64,000 bases of DNA from Microbulbifer litoralis (GTDB taxonomy: Bacteria > Pseudomonadota > Gammaproteobacteria > Pseudomonadales > Cellvibrionaceae): contig NZ_JALKCV010000014.1 in the NCBI RefSeq assembly GCF_023634065.1, positions 62,001 to 126,000 of the forward strand, in the 5' to 3' direction. Under the pieces are notes generated by a model. The model was given only the letters and a program-made list of their open reading frames with translations, was not told where the DNA came from and did not search any database. Numbering within the stretch: the stretch's first letter is position 1; each line of letters begins with the position of its first letter. Both the position numbers and the translations under genes were made by a program. Positions 32,501 through 42,104 of this stretch are shown piece by piece.

Positions 32501-32764
32501 GCCGTCGGAGCCGGCCACGGATTTGAGGTACATCATGCCCTCGACGCCATTGATGGATTCCTCCAATGGCGTGGCCACGGTTTCGGCAATCACTTTGGGG
32601 TTGGCACCCGGATAGACGGTGCGCACCACCACCGATGGCGGTACCACCTCCGGGTATTCGCTGACGGGCAGATTCGGGATCGAGATCAGCCCCACCGCGA
32701 AAATAATGATCGACAGCACCGCCGCGAAGATGGGCCTGTCGACAAAAAATCGGGAGAAATTCAT
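29600..32764 (-). CDS. RND (HAE1) multidrug efflux transporter, AcrB/MexB-like
   Basis: A 1054-residue inner-membrane proton-driven pump with 12 membrane segments and two large periplasmic loops. It starts MNFSRFFVDRPIFAAVLSI, the usual HAE1 N-terminus. The proton-relay Asp pair is visible in GIVVDDAIVVVEN (segment 4). The second half repeats the pattern (DKMYLIAGVKLPEGASLERT, GLVVLIALACKNAILIVEFA, ending in TPVFYV). It is encoded downstream of its adaptor and no TolC-like factor is present, so it probably recruits one from elsewhere. Transcription is expected from the SoxR-type promoter at 34284-34314, which predicts induction by redox-cycling compounds. Substrates cannot be read from sequence. 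Confidence 0.95.
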   Translation of the reverse strand: MNFSRFFVDRPIFAAVLSIIIFAVGLISIPNLPVSEYPEVVPPSVVVRTVYPGANPKVIAETVATPLEESINGVEGMMYLKSVAGSDGVLQMTVTFRPDIDAEEATVRVQNRVSQALARLPEDVRRQGVTTQKQSPTFLMVVHLTSPDGRYDTLYLRNYARLHVRDALARIRGVGDAQIFGGGDYAMRAWLDPEKIAARGLTASDVVGAMREQNIQVSAGQLGAEPIASSDFLTLINAQGRLRTVEEFGDIVLESGSDGEIVRLSDVARLELGAGDYTLRAQLDSKDAVAIGIFQAPGANALEIRENVVATMDEISTRFPEGVEYKTVYDTTIFVSDSIKAVIKTLLEAILLVVLVVTLFLQTWRASIIPLLAVPVSVVGTFAALYLLGYSINTLTLFGLVLAIGIVVDDAIVVVENVERNIEEGLAPLAAAHQAMKEVSGPIIAIGLVLCAVFVPMAFLSGVTGQFYRQFAVTIAISTVISTVNSLTLSPALAAMLLKPHSAPKDRLTRIIDRLFGWVFRPFNRFFNASSRKYRGGVSHSLRRRGAVFAVYAVLLAGTGLLFKLVPPGFIPVQDKMYLIAGVKLPEGASLERTDRLLQKVTDIAMETEGVANSVAFPGLNALQFTNTSNTGVVFFPLKPFEERERSAAEINAEINGKIAALNEGFTFSFMPPPIQGLGNGSGYQLFIEDRANLGYGELQNAVNAFQGAVAQTPGMGFPITSYQANVPQLNAEVDRLKAKAQGVPLTELFDTLQTYLGSSYVNDFNRFGRTWQVIAQADAPFREDVDDIRRLRTRNIHGEMVPIGSVVDITRDFGPDPVLRYNGYPAADLAGEADPRVLSSAQAMDALQQIADDVLPNGMTIEWTDLSFQQATQGDAALLVFPLAILLVFLVLAALYESWTLPLAVILIVPMCMLSALLGVWFTGGDNNIFVQVGLVVLIALACKNAILIVEFARELEQHEGMTPVEAALEACRLRLRPIVMTSITFTAAVVPLVLGSGAGAEVRQALGIALFFGMLGVTLFGLFLTPVFYVALRKLAGKSGRNRQPATIPAEA

Positions 32765-32845
32765 GTTGATCGATACTCCTGCGCGGCGAGCTTCTGCCCG
32801 CCGGTTAATTCGTTCCCTGGAACTAACGGTTTTCTTTTGGCCCGT

Positions 32846-32866
32846 GTAGGGTGCGCCGTGCGCACC
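32846..32866. repeat. REP-like unit, family A (single arm)
   Basis: An identical 21-nt copy lies in the 165-bp gap between the adaptor and transporter genes, inside the presumed efflux operon. Confidence 0.8.
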
Positions 32867-32929
32867 GAATCCCTGAACCCGCTATGAGCCACTGCGCTTC
32901 GCCGTCCCACGAAACGGTCGTCGCCCAAC

Positions 32930-34120
32930 TCAGGGACCCACCGAAGCCAGCGCCGTATCGACAGCGGCCTCTCTACTGCGCATCGCAACTTGCTGCGGCT
33001 CCACCGGCATACCGTCGGCAAAGATTTTCTGCACACCGCTGACCACCACCCGGTCGCCGCTATTCAGGCCGTCGCGGATAACCAGCAGTTCGCCCTGGGT
33101 GCGGCCCGGGGTGATCTGGCGGCGCGCCGCCGTGTTGTTGGCGTCCACCACGAAGACATAGCGGCGATCCTGGTCCGTCAGCACCGCCTTGCGGTTGACC
33201 AGCAGGGCCTGCTCCAGTTTTGCCACCGGCAGTTGTACGCGTACAAACTGGCCCGGCCTGAAGGCGCCCTCCGGGTTGGCGAGTTCGGCGCGGTACTGCA
33301 GTGTGCCGGTACCCGGATCGAGGCGGTTATCGATAAAGTCGAGGGTGCCGCGATACGGAAAACCGGAATCGCCGGCCAGCCCGATGCGCACCGCAGTGGC
33401 ACTTTCGGCGTCGAGTATTTGCTGGCTGTCGAGCGCGGACTGCTCGTCTGCGTCGAAGTAGACGTGCATCGGGTTCACCGACACCAGGGTTGTCAGCAGT
33501 GTCTGGTCGGCGCTGGCCAGGTTGCCCCGCGTGATCATGGCGCGGCCGGTGCGGCCGCTGACCGGTGCGGTGACCCGGGTATAGCTGAGTTGCAGTTCGG
33601 CGGATTCCAGCGCGGCGCGGGCGGCGCTGACCTGGGCCTCTGCGCTGGCCAGTGTCGCCTCGCGCCGATCGTATTCCTCTCGGGAGATGGCGCGCTTGTC
33701 CAGCAGCGGCTTGGCGCGGCCGGCCTCGGTTTTCGCCAGGGCCAGCTGGCTTTTGGCGCGGGCCAGTTCCGCGCGGGCGGCGCGGGCCCGCGCCCGGTAG
33801 GGGCGCGGGTCTATCTGGAACAGCAGGTCGCCGGCCTGCACCAGCTCGCCCTCTTCAAAGGCCACCTTGTCGATGTAGCCGCTGACGCGCGGGCGCAGCT
33901 CTACGGTTTCCGGCGCCACCACGCGGCCGTTAAAGGATTCCCACAGGGTAACCGGCTCCGCGATGACTTCCGCCACATTGACGACCGGCGGTGGCATCTG
34001 GTGTTCCGGGGCCTGGCCCTGCGAATCGCAGCCGGCTGCGGTCACCGATACCAGCAGCACGAAGGCGAGGCCCCGCAACCGGCCTGCCAGACGTGTGTTG
34101 GGTTCTCTCAGACTGTCCAT
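32930..34120 (-). CDS. RND membrane-fusion (periplasmic adaptor) lipoprotein
   Basis: A 396-residue adaptor joining the inner-membrane pump to an outer-membrane channel. The ATG at 34120 is chosen: GGGAG precedes it by 8 nt and it opens a lipoprotein signal with lipobox TAAGC near residue 31. Upstream in-frame codons back to 34177 lack such support. Domains are barrel-sandwich (VELRPRVSGYIDKVAFEEG), a helical hairpin (RARAARAELARAKSQLALA and onward), a beta-barrel (GRTGRAMI) and a membrane-proximal domain. It is the first gene of the two-gene operon. The closest functional parallels are MexA/AcrA-type adaptors. Confidence 0.93.
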   Translation of the reverse strand: MDSLREPNTRLAGRLRGLAFVLLVSVTAAGCDSQGQAPEHQMPPPVVNVAEVIAEPVTLWESFNGRVVAPETVELRPRVSGYIDKVAFEEGELVQAGDLLFQIDPRPYRARARAARAELARAKSQLALAKTEAGRAKPLLDKRAISREEYDRREATLASAEAQVSAARAALESAELQLSYTRVTAPVSGRTGRAMITRGNLASADQTLLTTLVSVNPMHVYFDADEQSALDSQQILDAESATAVRIGLAGDSGFPYRGTLDFIDNRLDPGTGTLQYRAELANPEGAFRPGQFVRVQLPVAKLEQALLVNRKAVLTDQDRRYVFVVDANNTAARRQITPGRTQGELLVIRDGLNSGDRVVVSGVQKIFADGMPVEPQQVAMRSREAAVDTALASVGP

Positions 34121-34283
34121 GCGTTTTACTCCCGCTGTCACTTTCTCTGGAACTCCCGAATGGGAGTCATACTGCAATTGCTCCGTGTACCCGCCGGGTA
34201 TTCGGGACGATTACTCGATCGAGATCGTTAAAAAATGTTTGAGGATCGCTCGTGAGGCCCGTAGGGCTGTACAAGCGTGGAGG

Positions 34284-34314
34284 ATTCTATTTCCTCAAGT
34301 TAACTTGAGGTCAA
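34284..34314 (-). promoter_or_regulatory. SoxR-type promoter and box of the RND operon
   Basis: On the minus strand -35 TTGACC and -10 TAGAAT are separated by exactly 19 bp, and the spacer holds the palindrome CCTCAAGTTAACTTGAGG (34293-34310). An over-long 19-bp spacer filled by a dyad is the hallmark of MerR-family activators, and this dyad equals the known SoxR box of the E. coli soxS promoter. Transcription would begin near 34277, leaving a 157-nt leader to the adaptor ATG. No soxR gene lies in the window. The rest of the 436-bp gap (34121-34556) shows no ORF. Confidence 0.88.
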
Positions 34315-34556
34315 CAGTCGGTGGCAAAGGTTGGCAGCAACCCTGCCCTATCCGTGTGCACACTTTACGGACTGGGCGGGGTGGGGCGGTAGCAGATTAC
34401 TGCGGGAAGGTTGTCGGATCCTGTAACGGATTCCCCGGATGTGGCTATGCCGGCGCTTGCGTCGGCCGGGTAAATGTGGAGACTGTCGAAATGGTTCGGT
34501 TTGTAACCGGAATGATACAAGTCTGTAGTAGAAAATAAATATTGGGGGCAATTTCT

Positions 34557-36266
<1,710 letters not shown>

Positions 36267-36278
36267 CCGGGACCGGGG

Positions 36279-36344
36279 ATGCACTTGCAGGCGATAAAGG
36301 TTGAGCGGCCACATGGCTGATTCGCCTGCGGGGCAGGCTCCTAC
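36279..36344. repeat. REP-like inverted pair, family B (one arm degenerate)
   Basis: The right arm (36321-36344) matches the 24-nt family B arm except for one base; the left arm (36279-36298, GCACTTGCAGGCGAT) is truncated and diverged. It lies just after the gamma-glutamyltransferase stop. Confidence 0.75.
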
Positions 36345-36367
36345 AGCCCTGTTCGGGGTCTTCACTT

Positions 36368-36531
36368 CTAGTGGTCCATGCGGAAAGTTTGGTGACTAAG
36401 GAGCACAGCCAAAGTGTTCAGATCAAGGCGAGAAAGCGCAGGAATAGTGGTTCTATTTCAAGCTTTCTCAACGCAGAGCTGGGCGCTTTGGCGACGCGAA
36501 CAGTTACACAACTTTCCGCATGGACCACTAG
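36368..36531. mobile_element. MITE-like non-coding element with 22-bp terminal inverted repeats
   Basis: A 164-bp element is bounded by perfect 22-bp inverted repeats (outer part CTAGTGGTCCATGC). CTAG at both outer edges may be the target duplication. Subterminal inverted GCCAAAG (36408-36414) and CTTTGGC (36486-36492) add internal symmetry. There is no transposase ORF, so it would have to be mobilised in trans. It fills part of the 450-bp gap between the gamma-glutamyltransferase gene and pepN (36267-36716), which otherwise holds only REP-like units. Confidence 0.75.
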
Positions 36532-36556
36532 CTATCCGTGTCAGCCAATAGCAGGC

Positions 36557-36587
36557 GTAGCCCGGATGTAGCGCAGCGGAATCCGGG
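36557..36587. repeat. REP-like unit, family C (single arm)
   Basis: A 31-nt unit starting GTAGCCCGGATG and ending GGAATCCGGG, of the kind dispersed in many gammaproteobacteria. A related inverted pair is at 55831-55919. Confidence 0.7.
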
Positions 36588-36716
36588 TACCCCGAGCCGG
36601 CCGCCCCGCGGCGCCACATCCATCTTGGCACTGCCTCTGAAATCTATATAGTGGGCCTTTTCCCCGCCGGCTTTTCGGCGGGGGCGGTTGTAGCCAAGGA
36701 ATACCCCAGTAGCCCT

Positions 36717-39347
36717 ATGAAAGACGCCCAGCCCCGCACCGTTTACCTCAAAGACTACCGCGTTCCCGACTACCTGGTGGACAGCACCCGCCTGCACTTC
36801 GAGCTGCAGCCCAAGTCCACACTGGTCAAATCCCGCCTGCAGGTCCGCCGCAACCCGGATGCCGGGGAAGGGCTGCCGCCGCTGGTATTGGACGGTATCG
36901 AGCTGGAGCTGCTGTCGGTGTCCATCGACGGCCAGCTGGTGCCGGCCAGCCGCTACCGGGAGCTGCCGGAGGGGCTGTCGATCGATGTGGCGAAGCCGGA
37001 GTTCGTGCTGGAGATCCACAACCGTATCAACCCCGAGGACAACACCTCGCTGGAGGGGCTCTACCTGTCCAACGGCATGTACTGCACCCAGTGCGAGGCC
37101 GAGGGTTTCCGCAAGATCACCTACTACCCGGATCGCCCGGACGTGATGTCGAAGTTCACCACCACCATCGTCGCGCCGCGGCAGTATCCGGTATTGCTGG
37201 CCAACGGCAACGAGGTGGAGCGCCGCCATACCGAGGACGGGCGCCAGGTGGTCGTGTGGGAGGATCCCTTCGCCAAACCCGCCTACCTGTTCGCGCTGGT
37301 GGCCGGCGAGCTACAGCATATCGAGGATACCTTTACCACCGCCAGCGGTCGCGAGGTGAAGCTGCAGATCTTCACCGAGGCGAAGAATATCGGCAAGTGC
37401 GACCACGCCATGCGCTCTCTGAAGAAAGCCATGCGCTGGGACGAGGATGTCTATGGGCGCGAGTACGACCTGGATATCTTTATGGTCGTGGCCGTCGATC
37501 ACTTCAATATGGGAGCGATGGAAAACAAGGGCCTGAATATCTTCAACTCCGCCTGTGTGCTGGCGAGCCCCAAGACCGCCACCGACCGGACTTTCCAGAC
37601 CATCGAATCCATCGTCGGCCACGAGTATTTCCACAACTGGTCCGGCAACCGGGTCACCTGCCGCGACTGGTTCCAGCTGAGCCTGAAAGAGGGCTTTACC
37701 GTCTTCCGCGATGCCGAGTTCTCCGCCGATATGAACTCCCGCGCGGTAAAACGGATCGAGGATGTGTCCATGCTGCGCACCGCGCAGTTTGCCGAGGACG
37801 CCGGCCCCATGGCCCACCCGGTAGGGCCGGACTCCTATATGGAGATCTCCAACTTCTACACCCTGACCATCTACGAGAAGGGCGCAGAAGTGGTGCGCAT
37901 GATTCACACGCTGCTGGGGGCCGATGGGTTCCGCAAGGGCAGCGATCTCTACTTCGAGCGCCACGACGGCCAGGCGGTAACCTGCGAGGATTTTGTCCGG
38001 GCAATGGAAGATGCCAACGGCGTCGACCTGGGCCAGTTCCGCCGCTGGTACAGCCAGGCGGGCACGCCGGTGCTGGATGTCAGCGACGAATTCGACGCGC
38101 AGAGCGGCACCTATTCGCTGACGATCAAACAATCCTGCCCGGCGTCCCCGGGGCAAACGGAAAAATTGCCTTTCCACATTCCCGTCGCCCTGGGACTACT
38201 CGACAGCGGAGGCAATGACCTGCCGCTGGATGGGGAAGGCAACACGCAGAAAGTGCTCGCACTGACTGAGGCCGAGCAGACGTTCCGCTTCGATGGCCTG
38301 CCGGGAGCACCGCTGCCATCACTGCTGCGCGGATTCTCGGCACCGGTCAAGGTCAACTATGGCTACAGCACCGAACAATTGCTGTTCCTGATGCGCAGCG
38401 ACAGCGACGAATTCAACCGCTGGGACGCCGGCCAGCGCCTGGCCTTTGCTGCGCTGGAACAGTTGCAGGAAGATTTTCGCGCGGGTCGCGAGCTCGGGTT
38501 GCAACCGGAACTGGCGGATGCCTACCGCAGCGTACTGGCAAACCGCGAACTGGATCCGGCGCTGGTGGCCGAGATGTTGGCGCTGCCAAGCGCCCAGACC
38601 CTGGCCGAACACGCGAAAACGATCGATGCCGAAGCCATTGTCGCCGCGCGGGATTTTGCCCGCCGCGAGCTGGCATTTGCATTGAAAGAGGAACTGCAGG
38701 ACTGCTACAACCGCCTGCAGAGCGACAAGGCCTATGATCCCAATGCCGCGGATATCGCCGAGCGCAGCCTGAAGAATGCCTGCCTGGCCTATCTTTGTGT
38801 TACCGAAGAACCGGAGCTGCTGGCGCTGGCCGAGACCCAGTTTGCCGGGGCCGAGAATATGACCGACAGCGCCGCGGCGCTGGCGGCACTGACCAATCAT
38901 GCACCGGACAATATTGTCGAGCCGGCGCTGGAGAATTTCTACCGCCGCTGGCAGGGGGATACCCAGGTGGTGGAACTCTGGTTCGGTATCCAGAGCGGCA
39001 GCGCCAGGCGCGGTACCCTGGAAGCGGTGCACCAGCTGATGCAGCACCCGGCATTCGAACTGAAAAACCCGAACAAGGTGCGCGCGGTAATCGGCGCCTT
39101 CGCCAACCGCAATTTCACCCAATTCCATCGCTCCGATGGCAGCGGCTTCGTTTTCCTGGCGGAGCAGGTGATCGCTCTGGACAGGCTCAACCCACAGGTG
39201 GCCGCGCGCCTGGTGACACCGCTGACCCGCTGGAAAAAATATACCGACGACCTGGCGCAAAAAATGCGCGGCGCACTGCAGTCGATCATGGACTCCGGCA
39301 AGCTGTCGCGGGATCTTTACGAGGTGGTCAGCAAGAGCCTGGCATAG
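36717..39347 (+). CDS. pepN: Aminopeptidase N (M1 family)
   Basis: A cytosolic zinc aminopeptidase, 876 aa from the ATG at 36717 (MKDAQPRTVYLKDY), which matches the E. coli start region; 22 in-frame codons upstream have no homology-like features. The substrate motif GAMEN and the zinc motif HEYFHNW with the downstream Glu (LKEGFTVFRDAEF) are intact. The C-terminal domain (FAEDAGPMAHP through NPQVA) covers the whole family length. The nearest AAGGA is 17 nt from the ATG, farther than usual. Confidence 0.97.
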   Translation: MKDAQPRTVYLKDYRVPDYLVDSTRLHFELQPKSTLVKSRLQVRRNPDAGEGLPPLVLDGIELELLSVSIDGQLVPASRYRELPEGLSIDVAKPEFVLEIHNRINPEDNTSLEGLYLSNGMYCTQCEAEGFRKITYYPDRPDVMSKFTTTIVAPRQYPVLLANGNEVERRHTEDGRQVVVWEDPFAKPAYLFALVAGELQHIEDTFTTASGREVKLQIFTEAKNIGKCDHAMRSLKKAMRWDEDVYGREYDLDIFMVVAVDHFNMGAMENKGLNIFNSACVLASPKTATDRTFQTIESIVGHEYFHNWSGNRVTCRDWFQLSLKEGFTVFRDAEFSADMNSRAVKRIEDVSMLRTAQFAEDAGPMAHPVGPDSYMEISNFYTLTIYEKGAEVVRMIHTLLGADGFRKGSDLYFERHDGQAVTCEDFVRAMEDANGVDLGQFRRWYSQAGTPVLDVSDEFDAQSGTYSLTIKQSCPASPGQTEKLPFHIPVALGLLDSGGNDLPLDGEGNTQKVLALTEAEQTFRFDGLPGAPLPSLLRGFSAPVKVNYGYSTEQLLFLMRSDSDEFNRWDAGQRLAFAALEQLQEDFRAGRELGLQPELADAYRSVLANRELDPALVAEMLALPSAQTLAEHAKTIDAEAIVAARDFARRELAFALKEELQDCYNRLQSDKAYDPNAADIAERSLKNACLAYLCVTEEPELLALAETQFAGAENMTDSAAALAALTNHAPDNIVEPALENFYRRWQGDTQVVELWFGIQSGSARRGTLEAVHQLMQHPAFELKNPNKVRAVIGAFANRNFTQFHRSDGSGFVFLAEQVIALDRLNPQVAARLVTPLTRWKKYTDDLAQKMRGALQSIMDSGKLSRDLYEVVSKSLA

Positions 39348-39371
39348 CCTGGGTGCGCCAAGTGTGCTGTG

Positions 39372-39404
39372 CGGGAAGTTCGCGAATTGTTTGCGAATTT
39401 CCCG
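39372..39404. terminator. Hairpin between convergent pepN and histidine phosphatase genes
   Basis: A 12-bp stem with one G-T pair (CGGGAAGTTCGC / GCGAATTTCCCG) and a 9-nt loop sits midway in the 73-bp convergent gap. There is no T-run, so termination is only possible. Confidence 0.45.
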
Positions 39405-39420
39405 AACAGCCCGCTCGCTC

Positions 39421-39969
39421 CTACACGATACGGCTGCGCCGCTCGGCCCCCAGTGTCGCGATTTCCAGCTTGCCGCCGTCCAGGACCAGCTCCGTCACCG
39501 AGGTGTAATCCGGCCTGAACTGCCGCACCCTGCGGTCGCCGCGAATATGGGCGACCACAGAGTTGATAACCATAAAGTGGCAGAAGATCGCGGTGTCCCG
39601 CCCGATTTGCAACAGGTAATCAATGGTATCCCTGCGCCAGCCGGACTGTAGCGAATCCTGTTCGTCCCACTCACCTTCGAGCAATCCACGCAGCCAGTCG
39701 CCGCGCCTGTGCAGCGGCACGTCTTCAGGGGAAGGAATTTCAACCACTGCGTCCTCGATCGCGACCGGCACCTGCCACAGGTCCGCCAGCGGGCTGGCGG
39801 TCTGCCGGGCGCGGGCCTTGGGGCTGCTGACCAGGGCAAACCGCTCGGCCCGCGCGTAGCGCTCGGCCAGTTCGCCGGCCTGCCGGTGGCCCAGTTCGGT
39901 CAGCCCCGGATCGGGGTCGCGCGGCGACTTTGCCGCCTCGCCGTGGCGCACCAGTAAGATTTTTGTCAT
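39421..39969 (-). CDS. Histidine phosphatase family protein (SixA-like)
   Basis: A 182-aa protein beginning MTKILLVRHGEAA; the RHG motif holds the phospho-accepting His at residue 9. The ATG at 39969 is preceded by GGGAG. Further conserved parts are SSPKARARQTA and IFCHFMVINSVV (second catalytic His). Small members of this branch include the phosphohistidine phosphatase SixA and other phosphomonoesterases; the substrate is not readable. It starts 21 bp after the stop of the carboxylesterase gene and is probably co-transcribed with it. Confidence 0.8.
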   Translation of the reverse strand: MTKILLVRHGEAAKSPRDPDPGLTELGHRQAGELAERYARAERFALVSSPKARARQTASPLADLWQVPVAIEDAVVEIPSPEDVPLHRRGDWLRGLLEGEWDEQDSLQSGWRRDTIDYLLQIGRDTAIFCHFMVINSVVAHIRGDRRVRQFRPDYTSVTELVLDGGKLEIATLGAERRSRIV

Positions 39970-39989
39970 GTCCGGCTCCCCGGAATCCG

Positions 39990-41567
39990 CTACAGATAAC
40001 GCTTCAGGATGTCGTCGGGTACATGTTGCCATAACTGCGACAGCGCTTCCGCATCAAACGGGCGCTCTTCCGGGTGCTGGCCAAAGCGCCGGCTGTGTCC
40101 CTCGGAAAAGGCCGGCCAGCCGTCGCCGGGATCGCCGCACTCGGCGAAATTCAGCCAGGCCTCGCGCATGGACTCGCTGAGGGAGTGGGCCCCGGTTTCT
40201 CCGCCATAGAGGGATTGCAGTGTCTCCTCGCCGTGGGTTCCGAACACATATCCGAGCTCCACCGCATGGCAGGCACCGAGCAGCGGCTGCGCGGCCAGTG
40301 GCTGCGCAAACTGGTAGTGGTAGCGCCTGCCCCCGTGGGCCTTCAGCAGTCTGATTCCCGGCAGGGTAAACACCATGTCCGTCAGCATCAGGTTCCAGGC
40401 GCGGCTCCATTCGGGCCAGGGATTGTCTGTCATGGATCGGGCGCGCTGATAGTAGTGGGCGAGAATCGGGTCCAGGACGTTTCTTGGCAGCAGCCACTCC
40501 AGCCGCGAGCGAATCTGCGCGTCATCCAGCATCATGCTGCCGGCGTCGGTGGCGCTGAACAGATTCCACTCGTCGAGGTTGTTGCCCAGCATCAGCGACA
40601 CATCCGCACCGCCGCCGCCCTGCAGGGCGATCATAGGCTCGGTTGTCAGTAGTTCGCCGTCCAGCACCGGTTTGAATGGCAGCTGGCCCCAGCTCTGTTC
40701 CATGCGCGGATCAGACAGTATCCCCTGCTGTGCCCGAAGCAGCGACTGGACCGAGGCCCGGAGCGGTGGTTCGCCGATCTTTTCCAGGTAGCCGAGAAAG
40801 GCTTCGGCGAGATGGTTGGCGCGCTCGGGAGTCTGCATGGCACAGGGGTTGCCGCTCTGCACGATCGCGCGGCGGAACAGGCCGCGGCAGCGGGGCGCGG
40901 CCAGCAGGGCGGCGATACACATGGCTCCGGCGGACTCCCCGAACAGGGTGATATTGTCCGGATCCCCGCCGAAGGCGGCGATATTCTCCCGCACCCATTC
41001 CAGCGCCGCCACCTGGTCGAGCAGTGCCTCGTTGCCGCTGGCCGGTATGTCGCTGATGTCCGCCAGGCGCAGGAAACCCAGCGCGCCGAGCCGGTAGTTG
41101 AAGGTCACAACGATGGCGCGGCCGCTGGCGGCCAGGTGGCGACCGCTGTAAATCTCCTGGGAGCCGGCCCCCATATAGAAGGAACCTCCGTGAATCCACA
41201 GCATGACCGGCAGTTGGTCCGACTCTGCAGCCGCGGGCGGCGAGTAGATATTCAGGGTGAGGCAGTCCTCGCCCTCCGGCGCCTCGCCATTGGGCCCCTC
41301 GACTTTGAACAGCGGGGAAGGTGGCTGTGCGGCGGGCATACCGAAAGTGAAGGCCCGCAGCGGCGAATGCCAGGGGGCCAGCGCCCGGGGAGGCCGCCAG
41401 CGAAGCTCGCCCTGCGGTGGTTGGGCGTAGGGAATACCGAGGAAACACTGCACTCCGGTCTGCGGATCCAGCCTGCCGACGATCGGGCCGGCGGGGGGCT
41501 GGTAAATCGGTGTCTGCTGTACTGCGGGGTTGTCGCGGTTATGGTCAATATTCGCGTCGCTGGTCAT
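39990..41567 (-). CDS. Type-B carboxylesterase
   Basis: About 525 aa, alpha/beta-hydrolase of the carboxylesterase/lipase type-B family. The nucleophile is S212 in GESAGAM, the oxyanion region is WIHGGSFYMG, and the EDCLTLNIY signature is intact; the catalytic His is probably in GACHAVELGYVFG. No signal peptide is seen from the ATG at 41567, so a cytosolic location is likely. Another in-frame ATG at 41597 would add ten residues, and ribosome-binding evidence does not decide. It should hydrolyse carboxylic esters, perhaps acylated sugars or xenobiotics. Confidence 0.87.
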   Translation of the reverse strand: MTSDANIDHNRDNPAVQQTPIYQPPAGPIVGRLDPQTGVQCFLGIPYAQPPQGELRWRPPRALAPWHSPLRAFTFGMPAAQPPSPLFKVEGPNGEAPEGEDCLTLNIYSPPAAAESDQLPVMLWIHGGSFYMGAGSQEIYSGRHLAASGRAIVVTFNYRLGALGFLRLADISDIPASGNEALLDQVAALEWVRENIAAFGGDPDNITLFGESAGAMCIAALLAAPRCRGLFRRAIVQSGNPCAMQTPERANHLAEAFLGYLEKIGEPPLRASVQSLLRAQQGILSDPRMEQSWGQLPFKPVLDGELLTTEPMIALQGGGGADVSLMLGNNLDEWNLFSATDAGSMMLDDAQIRSRLEWLLPRNVLDPILAHYYQRARSMTDNPWPEWSRAWNLMLTDMVFTLPGIRLLKAHGGRRYHYQFAQPLAAQPLLGACHAVELGYVFGTHGEETLQSLYGGETGAHSLSESMREAWLNFAECGDPGDGWPAFSEGHSRRFGQHPEERPFDAEALSQLWQHVPDDILKRYL

Positions 41568-41676
41568 AAGCCTGGAGAGTCCCTTCCCAAATGACATCAC
41601 ACCAGTATAGCTGGCGGTGTTTTTTCTCCCGGGTTGCCCGCCGGACAAAAAAGTCAAAAAAATATTCGGTATTGCC

Positions 41677-41751
41677 TTGCAAACAGTCCGCACTGAGATA
41701 GTATTAACGCCACAGTGTCAATCAGCGAAATTTCACGCTTGGAAATTTCAC
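41677..41751 (+). promoter_or_regulatory. Promoter and direct repeats of the 51-aa gene
   Basis: -35 TTGCAA (41677-41682) and -10 TAGTAT (41699-41704) are separated by 16 bp. Downstream are two exact copies of GAAATTTCAC (41727-41736, 41742-41751), 15 bp apart start to start, each containing the palindrome GAAATTTC. They would lie in the transcribed leader or bind a regulator. Confidence 0.55.
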
Positions 41752-41767
41752 CTTGAGAAGGTTCACC

Positions 41768-41923
41768 ATGAACAGCCACCCACGCCATATTTCACCGCAA
41801 CAGCACTCCGCGCTGCAGCAACTGCTGGCGTCCGTGCGCCTGTGGTCCGGCGTGCCCGCGGTGGCAGTCTGTTCTGCGCGCACCATTTACAAGATGCGCC
41901 CGGTGAAAACCGCGATGACCTAG
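41768..41923 (+). CDS. Putative orphan small protein, 51 aa
   Basis: A short frame with ATG at 41768 preceded by GAGAAGG at 6 nt, which is strong support. The sequence is basic and polar, starts MNSHPRHISPQQHSALQQLL, contains one Cys, and ends in a Lys/Arg-containing tail (YKMRPVKTAMT). It has no signal peptide or convincing membrane helix. I do not recognise it. It has its own promoter upstream and an intrinsic terminator 54 nt after the stop, so it looks like a monocistronic gene between a divergent esterase and the MFS gene. It might instead be part of a small RNA. Confidence 0.55.
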   Translation: MNSHPRHISPQQHSALQQLLASVRLWSGVPAVAVCSARTIYKMRPVKTAMT

Positions 41924-41976
41924 CACACCCGACATGGCGACAGGCGATGGAAGGTGACAAGCCTTCCTCCCAAGAG

Positions 41977-42011
41977 AAAACCCGGAAGGCTGGCCTTCCG
42001 GGTTTTTTTTT
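41977..42011 (+). terminator. Strong intrinsic terminator of the small gene
   Basis: A 9-bp stem (CCCGGAAGG / CCTTCCGGG), 4-nt loop CTGG, preceded by A4 and followed by nine T. It isolates the 51-aa gene from the MFS gene that starts at 42105. Confidence 0.92.
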
Positions 42012-42104
42012 GCCGGTTTTTCGCTGGTTACAGCGGAAAAACGGCGTGGGTGCTGTCGCCGACCCGATATGAAAATGGCAACGATAGACAGGGAGTAAAC
42101 GACG

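Noticed and set aside
30371..32887. 838-residue open frame on the plus strand
   Set aside because: Mirror of the RND transporter; His/Gln-rich low-complexity translation typical of high-GC antisense frames.
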